Below the pieces are notes generated by a model that saw only the letters and a list, made by a program, of their open reading frames with translations, made no database searches and had not been told where the DNA came from. From Rhizodiscina lignyota (taxonomy: Eukaryota > Ascomycota > Dothideomycetes > Aulographales > Rhizodiscinaceae), in the NCBI GenBank assembly GCA_010015805.1, contig ML978126.1, positions 1,178,001 to 1,242,000 of the forward strand: a stretch of 64,000 nucleotides of DNA, in the 5' to 3' direction. Below, in pieces: positions 22,901-33,168 of the stretch (within the stretch, counting starts at the first letter, position 1; each line of letters opens with the position of its first letter). A program made the translations under genes and the position numbers.

Positions 22901-23404
22901 GCGCTCAAGGAGTTCGCGAAGAAGGAGACTAGCCGAAAGCGTCCAGCACGGTTAACCTTCTATGATGCGAAAGGCGGATCTGGCGGCTCCGGCATCAGCA
23001 CTAAAGCCTTCGAGTTTATTGACTTGCTGCTCAAACAGGCTTGCGAGCGCGTCGCGGCGTGCCATTGCCTGGAGGGATGTCTCGAGTGCTGCTGCGATGA
23101 GCGGTGTAAGGAGAAGAACCAGGTCATGAGCAAGGCTGGCGCCGAAGTGATATTGAAAAGCTTGCTGAACTGGGAGATTGACGTGGACGCACTGCCATGG
23201 GGTGACGAGGAGGCAGTCCCGGCAGGAATTGAGACGGTCATTGCGGCTGAGGAGATTAGACCGGCCAGAGGGACGAGGGTGGAAGTTATTGAGGTTAAAC
23301 GGGGAAACGGTGGGAGGGAGAGGAGTGTTGTTGGCAACATCGATGCTGGCGAGGCGGAAGAAGAGCTTGTTGTGCTTAAAGACGAGGTTGCTGACGATGG
23401 CTAG
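19913..23404 (+). CDS. HRQ1: Hrq1-type RecQ4-like DNA helicase
   Basis: Superfamily 2 3'-5' DNA helicase of the Hrq1 family, tied in yeast to interstrand-crosslink repair and telomere maintenance; nuclear. Intronless, 1163 residues. The N-terminus has a basic cluster (RKRKRKTQEEK). The helicase core starts near 370: Walker A STSSGKSLIYQ (about 385), DELH box VVVDELHVYNG (about 495), motif III SATVANPEEH (about 535), and motif VI QQSGRAGRR (about 700). The C-terminal MZB region has the diagnostic cysteine cluster CHCLEGCLECCCDERC near 1050. I chose ATG 19913 because it sits in ACCATGG; the frame extends upstream only to a GTG. An acidic tail of about 60 residues follows the MZB domain. Confidence 0.93.
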   Translation: MVKLQAATVSTQIVRKRKRKTQEEKQVEAEDVQHLTEGGSGTSTTTVPTKTHDGGSKPRRTKKAADGSKPPLARRNSSTVVESSIPWPPHFTSLAQTHRALNLVYTFCCTRKSFATTFDNIKSTVETHIKRELKIEDVAQIKALVPRAIHFVYVDEKMLQINLMGGESGVQGKNATEFFVPDGPHQDDDNKEVLLFEFVDEDLKRQVQHAKTGEPTNATRKLRQEDVKMPIFSQKSMMKLIEKRNAKFTSAVNAFLNQCAEDNIDPVEKLREEYLEFVPTPSESRANTPGLEQRRSKVPPTIPTERKSIPDIIGEIKTLEWYTGQIVPDGHRVFDPQPPIYGDLHFQLSQNLVNALYNTRGITQLYSHQAEAINNLYDGHNVIVSTSTSSGKSLIYQIPVLHELERDHNTRAMYIFPTKALAQDQRRSLKDLLRFMDGLQDTVVETFDGDTPMADRNHIRDEARIIFTNPDMLHITILPQENAWRSFLQNLKFVVVDELHVYNGLFGAHVALIMRRLRRICAAVGNRHVKFISCSATVANPEEHMKTIFGVDQVRMTDFDGSPSGRKEFLCWNTPFKDPADPTSGRGDAMAESAKLFCQLILRGVRVIAFNRIRKQCEVMMAAVKQELINLERPEVMARVMSYRGGYTPQDRRQIEKEMFDGKLMGIVATSALELGVDIGSLDAVITAGFPYTIANLRQQSGRAGRRNKDSLSVLVGDCFPTDQYFMQNPDEIFTKPNSELQVDLENLLVLEGHVQCAAYEMPIHPEDDKKYFGDLLPTIANDRMRKDEAGFYHCNERFLPRPSKFVAIRDTENEHFAIIDTTNGRNVVLEELEASRAFFTVYEGAIFMHQGNTYLIKEFSQERMMAKVEFVKVDWITQQRDYTDTDPVETEAIRKIPGSLSRAFYGPIKIKQVVFGFFKVDRKGRILDAVQVDNPPIVLFSKGMWLDVPKSALEILNGRRLNVAGAIHAAEHAILSLMPNFVISMPGDVRTECKNALKEFAKKETSRKRPARLTFYDAKGGSGGSGISTKAFEFIDLLLKQACERVAACHCLEGCLECCCDERCKEKNQVMSKAGAEVILKSLLNWEIDVDALPWGDEEAVPAGIETVIAAEEIRPARGTRVEVIEVKRGNGGRERSVVGNIDAGEAEEELVVLKDEVADDG

Positions 23405-25796
23405 CTCTTGTCCCCAAGGAAGAGCGAAATGATGTTGACGCTGATTATGTGACACGAAGCAAATGAGAGCAAGAAAACGATGGGGTTGCACATATCGATA
23501 CAATGTAACTATAGGAGGAACCGAATATATCAATCTTACTGAGGACACTGGGTGCGAAAGGCCATGACAGCTTCGCAGAATGTGACCATTACCGTTGTCC
23601 GGAAGCCGTACCCTCCTTAACGGCTGATATCCGACATCGGTTATACTAAAGACGTCAGGCATATTGAGATTTGTGTGGTCGTGATGAACCAAAAGACCAA
23701 CGAGGCCTTCACCTATAAGCTTGCGCTTAAACCGTTCAACGTACCTGAAGATGCAGGAGCATGAAGCTACAAAGAGCGCAGAGGCCTCGCCAGATGATGG
23801 AAGAATCAGCAACGAGGACAGCGAGCTGGTCGAGAACCAAAACTTTCGAAGGGATTGAGTCTTGGTGGAACGACAGCAAAAGAGATCTTCCTCCTGCTAC
23901 CCCGCTGAGAAGACGTGGTCAAAGTCCAGCGAGATCACCGCAGACAAAACTTCCAGAGAAATCCACTCCCTTAGAGTCCGCATCATCATTTAGTGCTGGT
24001 TCTGGACTTGGTGCAGGAATGGGGCCGAACACAATGTTCTTCAGACGACTGTATGTTCCTGGCGCCCCTGAAAGTCCTTTGTCGCTCCCGAACACTGAAG
24101 TGACCTTCCCCAACAGCAAGATACCTCATACAAACATACTAAAGCATGCGCTGGATGCATGGAAGGAGTTAAAGCGACTTACGGGAAACACCACGTCAGT
24201 CTACGGAATTGCTGGACATTAGCTCGATAGGCCAATGCAGAACGTCACTTGGCCGCTTCGTTGATCATCCTCACTAGCTCTCAGAGCTACTGAGAAGTGT
24301 GTGATTCAGCCCACCTTGTTACTGAACACCGACGCGCTACGCGTTGGTTGAACATCGCCTAACGCCGAGGCCCATCTTCGCAACGTCCTGTCGGCCAGAG
24401 TGCACACGCCCACAAGCAATACGAGAGCATGATCATGCACCAGTCTAACAGCTCGAAAAGGCAGCATCGTTCCCTTCGGGTTTGCTAACATTCATGCGGT
24501 GCTCTCGAGTCGCTTGGACGCGTCTGCCTCAGACATCGACACCTCGCCGGTCTCGCCGAGGAACAAGGGGTTGGGCGTGTCTCAGTCTTCAGGTCAACTT
24601 TCTCATGGTGTTGAATAATCGAAGGGGAGGTATGGTGAGCTCGTGTGTAGGTAAGAGAGCTTTGACTGTCGGTTTTGAAGAAGGTAAAGTAGGTTGCATG
24701 ACAGTCCTCCGACACGAAGGCCAACGTCAGTCAAAAGAGTCCAATGACGGTACAATTGAAGGTGACTGTGATAAACTCAGGCGCCGCAAAGCCTGAATTT
24801 GCGATTGCCTGGTCTCAAGCAACCCCATCGACCTTTGTAAAGAAGGGCATGAAGCCATCGAAACGTCGTGGAGCCTCGCGTTCGATGTGGCCGGAATCTG
24901 CCCTAGCCAGCCGCGGACTCGGGAAAATATTTGATGACTTGTGAGTTTCGTTCGGTTTCCTAGGCACCGCTCTTCACACGATTACGTGAAGGATTTCCTC
25001 GACGAGACACAAATCCAGAAGCCGTGAAAATGTTGCAATGTATGACTAAATCTACGGGAACCGAAAGGAAAATACGTAGCTGCTCGACGGAGTGTGAGAG
25101 TCTGGGTCCTACGCAAAGGCCAAGTCGGTGGGGCTTCTGGAAGATCCGACGAAAGATCATCCCCGAGCCGTGGAGTGCCCCTGAGGTGCTCCACCTCGAC
25201 TTGCCCATCACAAAAGAGATGGCGGGAGTGCCGAACGTCGATGTCTCCACAGTCGATCTCAGCAGTCGCCCAAGAAAGCAACGCCTTTTCTCCGTTTTCT
25301 CACCTGCAGGCCGGGGCGGGGCCAAGCATGCCGTGCCGCGGCGCAATCCCTGCGCACTTGGACGACGGCGTCTTTGACGAAGTGACATCGAGCGCTTACG
25401 GGCAGAAGCCAAAAAAAGCTTGTCTAGACGATACCACAGTAACTCTCGACTCTCCGAAGCTACGCAACTGTGCATTTGCACATTGCTCGCATGCTATAGT
25501 GCTAGCGCTTGTTATTCTTGTCCCGTTTGCGGATTCGTGGGTTGCAGAAAGATTTGGTATCATTGCTCCAACAGTCACCTGCTACTTCGAGGGTTGGCGA
25601 TTTGAATTTACATCTGCAGCGCAATATGCATGCAACAGCTCGTATTTCCCCACTGTTACCTTCCCCACGATCCTTCATGCACATTATCGTTCCTTCCGTC
25701 TCATTTCAGATCCTCATCTCACGTGACTCGTCCCAAACTCTCCCTTCAGTCATACTCGCAAATGGCATCCGCAAAAGCAACAAATCGATTCAGAAC
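23405..25796. other. Region with coding-like fragments, no intact gene
   Basis: Coding-like plus-strand pieces lie in different frames: an acidic ATG start at 23752 (MQEHEATKSAEASPDDG) that stops after about 35 codons; a Pro/Ser-rich frame to 24222; KDFLDETQIQKP near 24985-25026; a frame at 25024-25377 containing WGFWKIRRKI; and a hydrophobic stretch near 25500 (IVLALVILVPFADSWV). I could not join them with good splice sites. This may be a decayed membrane-protein gene or chance. Confidence 0.35.
23761..24222 (+). CDS. Hypothetical ORF, 153 codons, doubtful
   Basis: ATG frame with a basic, Pro/Ser-rich first half (WWNDSKRDLPPATPLRRRGQ) and a more ordinary second half ending WKELKRLTG...YGIAGH. 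No domain, signal peptide or membrane span is visible. An overlapping frame just upstream has an equally coding-like acidic start, suggesting either an unplaced intron or a frameshift in a former gene. I do not recognise it. Confidence 0.25.
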   Translation: MKLQRAQRPRQMMEESATRTASWSRTKTFEGIESWWNDSKRDLPPATPLRRRGQSPARSPQTKLPEKSTPLESASSFSAGSGLGAGMGPNTMFFRRLYVPGAPESPLSLPNTEVTFPNSKIPHTNILKHALDAWKELKRLTGNTTSVYGIAGH

Positions 25797-27577
25797 CTAG
25801 TGTACTGACCCCTAAATTGAGAGCATGTTAGCACAGTCCTATTAAATTCCGTGGTTGCGCGACAGGATAGCGTACCTTTCTCTCAACATCGGCAACAATC
25901 TCGGTGGCGAGAGTGCCCTTGTCGGTCATACCCATATCAGCAGCGAAAGTGCTGTGCGGCACCCACTTGCTTGAAGTGCGGGGGGTAGTCTCCTCAAGCA
26001 TGCGGTCGACCTGCTCGAGAGAGAGACCCTTGGTCTCCGGGATGAGGATGTAGGCATAGACGAAGCAGCAAGCGCAGAGCGAGCCCCAGATGAAGAAGAC
26101 GCGGGCGCCCAAGTTGCCCTTGTCGGCATCGACCATGTATGGGGTGATGACGGCGATGATGCAGTTCCAGAGCCAGTTGGAGGCGGTGGAGAGAGCGACA
26201 CCACGGGAGCGGATGGGCAGAGGGTAGATCTCACCGATGACGACCCATGCACCAGGACCCCAGGTAGAGGCGAAGAAGAAGACGTAGATGCAGATGAAGG
26301 AGATCATGGCAGAGATGGGGGCCTTGCTCTGGTCCGTGGTAACACCGACGATGGCGACGATGAACTGGCAGATGACCATACCAAGGGCGCCCCAGATGAG
26401 GAGCGGGCGACGGCCGAACTTCTCAATGGTGTAGAAGGAAATCGGGGTGGAGAGGACGTTGACAATGGTTGTGATCATGGAGATGAGGAAGGGGTTGTTA
26501 ATGGTGCCAAGAGTCTGGAAGAAGGTGGTACCGAAGTAGAAGACGAAGTTGACACCAGTCCACTGCTGCATCATCTGGAGAGAAGTACCGAGGATAGTGC
26601 GGCGCAAGTTGCTGCTAGGCTTCCTGAGGCCACCGCGGAAGCAGTTGAACCAGGAGTTGAGGAAGCTGCCCTGAGGGATGACCTGGAGCTCGTACTCGTG
26701 GTTGGCGATGATTTCGGACAACTCCTGCTGGATGAACTCAGAGTCGCGCGGCTGGCCACGGAGACGGGCGAGCACGTCGGTGGCGCGCTCAATGTTGCCG
26801 CGCTTGACAAAGTAGCGAGGAGACTCTGGGAGGAAGAGAAGACCGATGCCGAGAATCAGGGCCCAGAGCATCTGAAGGGCAATGGGGATGCGATATGAAC
26901 CGCTGTCAGTGCGGTTCTGGGTGCCATAGTCGATGCAGGAGGCCATCATAAGACCGATGGTGATGAAGAACTGGTAGCCAGAGACAATGGCACCACGGAC
27001 CTTGCGGGGTGCAATCTCGGACATGTACAGGACGATGATGGCAGAGACGAAGCCAACGCCGAAACCAGCAATGAGACGACCAGTAACGATCAAGCCGAGG
27101 CCGCTAGCAGAGGCAGTCTGGAGAATGACACCGACGAGGAAGATAACGCAGCCAACAATGATGGTGGTGCGGCGACCAATGAAGTCTGCGACATCACCAG
27201 CAATGATAGCGCCAAAGAAGGTACCAGCGGAGAGAATAGAGACGATCAGAGACTTCTTCCACGAGGGAAGAGTCCAGACGGTAGTGTCGCCCGAGTCGGA
27301 GTATGGCAGACCAGTTTGCATCTGCGCGCATACCGTTGTGTTAGCCGAGCCCTCGAAACATTGCGGGGAAATTTGCAACAGAAGCGTTGCTGCAGGCGCC
27401 ACTTACGTGGATGTAGTAGTTCATGCCCAAGACGCCGTTGATGTAGCCCGAGTCGTATCCGAAGTAGATACCACCGAAGGCAGCAAAGGCGCACATGAGG
27501 TACGTCTTGACGGTGACGGGCGCCTCGACGCGGTCGACATCAGTCGTCGCGGAGAGAGTGACTCCTCCGCCAGGCAT
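25797..27577 (-). CDS. MFS hexose/monosaccharide transporter
   Basis: Twelve-span sugar:proton-symporter-family permease of the plasma membrane. Exons 27407-27577, 25876-27321 and 25797-25811 (introns 85 and 64 bases) give 543 residues, a normal family length. The last exon encodes only Gly-Ser-Val-His and the stop. Family signatures appear in order: GYDSGYINGVLG in helix 1, DFIGRR after helix 2, GRLIAGFGVG in helix 4, PESPRYFVKRG (about 220) and PETKGLSLEQVD (about 485). The TGVNFVFYFGTTFF region in helix 7 also fits hexose carriers. It lacks the very long C-terminal tail of Snf3/Rgt2-type sensors, so a carrier is more likely than a receptor; substrate is not defined by sequence. Two CreA-like boxes lie 130-200 bases upstream. 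Confidence 0.95.
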
Positions 27578-29365
27578 GATGGGCGATTGGCGTGTGCTTC
27601 TCTTGTTGTTGTTGTAGAATAGAAGGCGAGCAGCAGCTCGAAGAGTGAGTGTTTATATTAAAAAGTGTCTGAGTGAGAGAAGAGGTCGCGCTCCTCGCTG
27701 TCTGGCTGCCCCAGGTTCGCAGAAGCTGGAGAGGGATGGAGATGGAGATGGGAGCGCTGGCACGGGGATCTGGGGATGCTTTATTGTCTTGCAGCTCTCG
27801 CGTGTCACCCAGCGATCACGCTCAGCGCGGCCGGGTGGCACGTCTCTGCTGGACGCAGCAAATTCACAATTCCAACGCGGTGGAGCATTTCATTCACCAC
27901 GCACCCCTGTCCCGGCAACCGTGTGACCAGGAATGCCCCCGCAGCCGAGGCGCGCCCGTGCGCCGCGCATTGAGTGCCTCTCTCTGCCCTCAGCGGCTCA
28001 GGAACTCGTACATCGAAGCACTGGCACCGCACTGGCTGGCTTGCCACACATGCAATGTTCCCCAGCAGCTGACCGGCAGATCGCAGCAGGAATGGCAGCT
28101 CCTTTGTTCGGCCCAGCACAATTCCTTTGATGCGCGACGCCGCGACTCTGCCTTTTCACCGCCGAAGCACCTCTTCAGCCCGTCGGCAGCCTTCCACCTT
28201 CTGGCACGGCCACGGCGCCATCACGCGGCTCAAAACTTCAGAAGCGCGTGACGGCCGGTCTGCCAGACTATCGCGGTGGATCTCCGCTATCTGAGCCCCT
28301 TCTCTGCGGCCTCCGAGAGCTCGACGGTTCGGTGGCAGCAAGAGCCAGGAAAGCTGTCTAGGACCCAAGCTGATCAGTTCCCGATCAAGGTTACATCAAG
28401 CGTCTGCGCGACCAACCTCTCGACGAACTCGCCTCGCATCCCGGCTTGCCAAGTCCAGGCCATTGCAGCTGCCGCTGAGGTGGATGGCTGCAACGGCAGC
28501 CCCTGAATGGTGGCCACAGTCACGATGAGAGCGCCTCTGCGGAGTGCTTTCGCCATCCCCACATTCGAGTCGACCAGCTTAGCCTGCTTCGAGCATGGCG
28601 CGCAATTTCTATGCGTGCGAATGATGTGCTTGTGATGCTTATTGCCTTTCAAACTTGGCAGTTGCCTCACCGAGACGGCACCTCGGCCTCCCGATTTCAA
28701 GAATTCGGAGGTCCACTTTTGAAAATCTCTTCAAATTTTCGTGGTTGAGAGTGTCGACGCCGTCGAGATGCTCAATGAACTATTCGCCGTTCGAGACCCT
28801 ACCGATACTCCGGACCCGCGACACGAGGTTTCAACTTGCCAGATCACGAAAGTACCATCGGACAGGGAGCCCTGCCGTGTCATCCAGATCCGTGTAATGG
28901 AACCGTGATTGCAGGTGCGGATCCCTTTGGGAGGTATCCATGAGATGATGCGCTCGGCAGAACCGACCACCCTCACCAGTCACTGTTCGCACTTTTGCCT
29001 TTCAGCGCCCACCCTGCTGCGTGTGGTCTGCTCATTAGATTGGCTACTAAACTCCAATAGCCACCGTGGCCACTGCTCTATGTCTGTGGCTCAGTAAGCG
29101 GTAAAGTTGTTCTATCTGAACAGCCTGTATCCTGAGGCGTCTTGTCGCCTCCAATCACCCCGGAGGATTTCCGAGATCATTTCGGAGCCTCAACAGATAA
29201 CTACATGCTTAGTGCATCGTGTCCGTTTAAGCCGCCAAACCGGATGTCCTTAGGACCGCGGCCAAAGCAATGTCCCAATCACGATCGGGAGCTATTCGCA
29301 AACTAGCCTCATCACTCGGCCGTTCCCCTAGAAATCCCTGGAATGTGTCTTAGGATGCCGACCTT
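27578..29365. other. Promoter side of the hexose transporter, no gene seen
   Basis: About 1.8 kb. The proximal 250 bases contain two CreA-like boxes and purine-rich runs. Beyond that, GC-rich sequence gives many short overlapping open frames, none with domain content. Confidence 0.45.
27709..27775. promoter_or_regulatory. Two CreA-like (SYGGRG) boxes upstream of the hexose transporter
   Basis: CCCCAG at 27709-27714 (CTGGGG on the minus strand) and CTGGGG at 27770-27775 lie about 130 and 195 bases upstream of the ATG. Paired SYGGRG boxes are the usual requirement for glucose repression by CreA/Cre1 in filamentous ascomycetes. The consensus is short and degenerate, so this is only suggestive. 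Confidence 0.3.
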
Positions 29366-29723
29366 CTAGAAGCTCGCTAAAGCTTCCATAAGCTGGGGTG
29401 TGATGGGATTCACCCGTACCCGTAATATGGAGAAATAGCATTCCTTCCATCGCTGCATCGCACCCATCTTGATCCTGTCAAACATGGCACCTTGTCCCTT
29501 CCGAACGGCCGAATGCACGATCTCGCGAATGACATCCATCTCAATAGCTGTCACCTGTAACATCCATCTGCTTCAGCACCCTTTGACTCTCCAACACGAG
29601 CGCGATTTTTTCTAGAAGCCTTCTAGCGGCTTGGGCCTCCCCCCGTACTCCAGGTGTTCGGGCTCGCATACACTTGTTCCCCAGTTTTACTGTTTCCCAT
29701 CCTGCTCGATGTGCAGCGAACAC
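29366..29723 (-). pseudogene. Coding-like fragments in two frames, possible gene relic
   Basis: Two overlapping minus-strand frames read like protein. One has NKCMRARTPGVRGEAQAARR and RLLEKIALVLESQRVLKQMD, stopping at 29541. The other, in a different frame, has MDVIREIVHSAVRKGQG and MQRWKECYFSI, stopping at 29366. No start codon or good intron joins them. Ordinary amino-acid composition and the handover between frames suggest a frameshifted relic. I do not recognise the family. Confidence 0.25.
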
Positions 29724-29788
29724 CTAGCGATGGATCATGATTGACAGGGACGCTCTCGTCTCAAGCCGTCTGATACTGATTGCGCGAT

Positions 29789-30031
29789 ATGCGCCCTCTC
29801 AGTGTACAGAACAGCGGCGGGGCTCGTCTACATCCCAGCCTCGCATCCTCGCCTGGGTCTTCACTGGACGGAGAAAGTAGCACAGATTCGCCGTCGCGGC
29901 GTCAATCTGCTCTATCTCTTAGCCACCCTCGTACTGCTTTGATGACACAGCATACTAAAGAGCTTGTTTTGGCTGTGGTGGTGCTATTGATTATCGCACA
30001 ATGGGCGCTTCGACTCCATCGAGAACAGTGA
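29789..30031 (+). CDS. Possible small tail-anchored membrane protein
   Basis: 80-residue ATG frame. The first 50 residues are Ser/Pro-rich and polar, with a basic SPSRRQS motif. A single hydrophobic helix (ELVLAVVVLLIIAQWAL) lies at the very C-terminus, followed by RLHREQ, the layout of a tail-anchored protein. It could also be the last exon of a longer gene, since a CAG acceptor-like site precedes it. No homologue comes to mind. Confidence 0.3.
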   Translation: MRPLSVQNSGGARLHPSLASSPGSSLDGESSTDSPSRRQSALSLSHPRTALMTQHTKELVLAVVVLLIIAQWALRLHREQ

Positions 30032-30881
30032 TGCCCTTCCCCCACCATTCACCACCCGTATACTTGAACATTATCTCTCCTTCCGGGTGAATGGAGTGAA
30101 GCTCAGGCCAGTTTTACTTGGTCGCAGCCCGATCTATCTTTGAGATATCATTCTCAGAGGCGAGGCCGATGGCTGACTGGCTCGGGCCGCCTTTAGAAAA
30201 AGCCTCATGTTTGCTGACCGGTATGGCTTCGGTTTTAGCCGATTCCTTTTGACTTTCTCAACGTTTCCGAGCTTGTGAAGTTGTTCGTTCGTATGTGCAG
30301 ACACGAGATCTCAACATTGCGCTTTGCCTCTATCTCTTTATCGAGTGCGACATGTGCACGAGAAGGTCCAACGGCGACCGTTTGCTGGTCAAGCACGGGC
30401 TGCGGGACTGTGGAGCACATTGGCCTGCTCACAGTGCATGGCGCTGAGACAATAGAGGATGCAGTCTTGGTCAGTTTGATGGCTGCCATGAGTCCATTAT
30501 GAGCAATAGCCTGAGTTGTCAATGGCAATGTTGCCATGACTGCGATTCTGCGATGAGAGCTGTCCCCAGGTAGTGCCATCGGTCTTGCGCATCGAATCTC
30601 GCTGACTGGTAATGCCCACTGCGCAAAGGGACTTCGTTGGAATACGCCCACTGATTGACATCTTCAACCTTACTCCTTACGATGCTTGCGACCTTCATGC
30701 TTTGGCTGCGAGAAGTAGCAATCAGGGCGTGCCAGTAAGACGATGGAAAGGTGATGAAAGCATTGATAGATTCAAATGATCATCGAATTAGATTCATCCA
30801 ACCCTCGTCTCGGATATGATACAACATCGGTTAATAGCCCTCCACGCTGGACTCGCGATCTCACCGAAGTACTCGAGAAAG
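30032..30881. other. No intact gene seen
   Basis: A 138-codon minus-strand frame (30235-30651) starts only with GTG and has no recognisable domain. It may belong to the same decayed tract as its neighbours. Confidence 0.4.
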
Positions 30882-32337
30882 TCATCCTTCAACCCAGCTC
30901 TTAGACAGCAGACAGCACTGCAAGCAGTCCCGATCACCTCTCAACAAAGGCTTGTACAGAATCTTGTTCGCGAGTTCCAGCGCCACACATCTCCTCAACT
31001 TCGGGCCCTTGATGATGCGGAAGTCTTTGCCCAGAACTTGAAGTGAAATGCTCTGCTCCCCCTCCGCAGCCAGTTCCGGAACATCCATGATAGTGATACA
31101 CTGTTTCATGGAAGAATGCGCCAAGCAGTCAATCCACCCTCTTGCGTGATCCAGCTTCGATATGCCAGCCCTTGGCTCAATTCGCAGCGGCTGCAGAGGG
31201 GCTGGGTGGTGTGCTGTCGCCCTGAGGTCGGCTGAGTTCACAGCATAACTCGAGATCTGTTGCAGTCTCTGTGGCACTCGGATTTGCCTGAGAGTAGGCG
31301 TGGATGCTGCCGAACACCGCTTCGGAAGACGTTCTGCTCGGGCCGTCGAGCGTTAGCGACCTGGTCAAATGGATTCCTGTGGTGTTCGATGCTGCCGGGC
31401 AGGACATGCAGCTTTCTGCTCGCATCTAGGTTGTCAGAGAGGCCGGAGTTAGAAAAGACTGGTGGCATCTTCTAAGACGTATGTCTTTGTCGTAAGTTTC
31501 CAATCTCTCGCTTGCACGGCCGGGGCGTTCTGTTCGTCGGTCCGCTGGCGCTCAAATATTAAGACCAGTTGCGGATCTCCAGTTTCATGGTTAGGATACA
31601 GCTCAGCGCCCTCGACGCTGCGGATTACCACTCGAAGATCAAACAGCCATTCTGCGGCAGCTGCAAGCCAGCCGGCAGCATTCTCGCCAATTATCGTCAT
31701 CGAAGCCATGTTGCCCTGAGAGACATCTCCCGTTGCTCGCAATGCTGCAGCCACAGACTGCGGGCTGGCGCAACTCCTTCTCGTTGCCCTTGTGACGCAA
31801 AACTCGTTTGAAGAGGTACCACCAACCGTATGGACTGAGTTGTGCCTGCTTCTCCACCCGGACGCGAAGGTCAGATCTTGCGAAGACTCCGTTCGTTGCA
31901 TGTAATAGTGTCTTCTATTGCAGAGTCGAAGGTGTTATTTCTGGAGGTGCCTTAGAGACTTGACTAATTCACTGAAAACCTCGGACAATACGTCTTCGTG
32001 ATAACACTCTGATAGTACGCCGCATAATGAAAGACACATGAGGCCTTGATCGGTCAATAGCATGACACGCATGATGTGTTTGCAACGAATACCAGCCGTA
32101 GCACATTCCCAAAGGAGCCATGAGAAGTTCCCTTAAGACGTTTTGGCAGCCGACGACGGAGAGAGCAATCTGCGTGCAGATGAGCCGTCCGAGCTCGAGC
32201 GTATGAGAATCAACATTTGAGGCAGAATAACGCGAGAGCACATAAATGGAGAAGGAGACTGGTCGTTTAGCAAGCAGGCTCCAGTCAACGGTCCCCTGCT
32301 GCTGGAAGCCGCCGGAATTTCGTGCTGGTGTGGACAT
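30882..32337 (-). pseudogene. Decayed or unresolved gene, probably a membrane protein
   Basis: Successive minus-strand segments read like one protein but change frame repeatedly. From 32337 an ATG frame gives TVDWSLLAKRPVSFSIYVLS and LLMAPLGMCYGWYSLQTHHA, ending near 31969. About 31900-31780 (another frame) gives LSPYGWWYLFKRVLRHKGNE. About 31770-31450 gives MASMTIIGENAAGWLAAAAE and LFDLRVVIRSVEGAELYPN. 31425-31177 gives SSEAVFGSIHAYSQANPSAT. 31200-30882 gives PLRIEPRAGISKLDHARGW and VLGKDFRIIKGPKL. A hydrophobic stretch just upstream of the ATG (VSSLVGILLSV) suggests a membrane span. Some switches could be introns (for example an acceptor CTCTGCAG before PLRIEP), but I could not find donors for all. 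I do not know the function. Confidence 0.4.
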
Positions 32338-33168
32338 CACGGAGAGAAGGATACCCACAAGTGAAGATACTAAGTATTGAAAAAAGTGAAAAGTTGAAAA
32401 TCACTTAACGATTGTGCCTAGACAGAGTGCTACGAGGAAAGACGAGGCGCAAGGCTGAATACAGATGCAGAGTCTTATCACTCATTCCCGTATCGTGCGT
32501 CTTGATGCAGTAGACAATTCTTCTACAAGACGATACAACCGACTTTTGTCAAGTGTCATGAAAGAACAAGAAAATTGCTCATTTGAACTTTGCGATGGCT
32601 TCTTGGATATTGATCTGTACAAACTTCTCGACTGTGTAGTGTACGAAGCCCAAGGTGAGACCCAGCTGGTACCTGCGGGCAGATTTGCGGGGGCTCATGA
32701 AGTTCCCTGGGACAGAGGCCTAGGCACTCGGAGCACCGCCGTTTCTGGGGGGCGGCCCCACCTAAAAGTCCGGCACCCCACCCGACTGCGTTGCTCCCAG
32801 GATGCGCACTAGCTTCTTCGCACCTTAGGAAAACTGTAGAGCAAATTTCGACATTGCTGCCACCCCCGGCTGCATTCATGAAGGTCCTGTACTGAACTTC
32901 TATTTTCGTGCCTATCAGTTTATTTGCACCTTTTTAATCGGCACTAATGGATGTTTGGAACGGGATTGGATGTTTCTCCGATTCGACATTGATGAGCCCG
33001 GCGGTTCGTAAAGGCTAATGAGATTCTGATACTATATACTGTACACAATTGCTTGATTAGATATTGCCCCATGAGTGAATCCCACCTTACGGCTCATGGA
33101 TTTCTTACGGACGACTGGGGAGCCTGTGCAGATTCGGGCTCTGGAGTACGTAGACGCTGCTTCGTAGG
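32338..33168. other. Intergenic with one short coding-like fragment
   Basis: Minus-strand 32579-32698 is a 39-residue ATG frame (LGLTLGFVHYTVEKFVQINI) that reads like protein. It may be an upstream exon or piece of the neighbouring decayed gene. The rest holds only short frames. Confidence 0.35.

Noticed and set aside
22952-23812. 286-codon minus-strand frame across the HRQ1 3' end
   Set aside because: Mostly antisense of HRQ1 codons, no domain.
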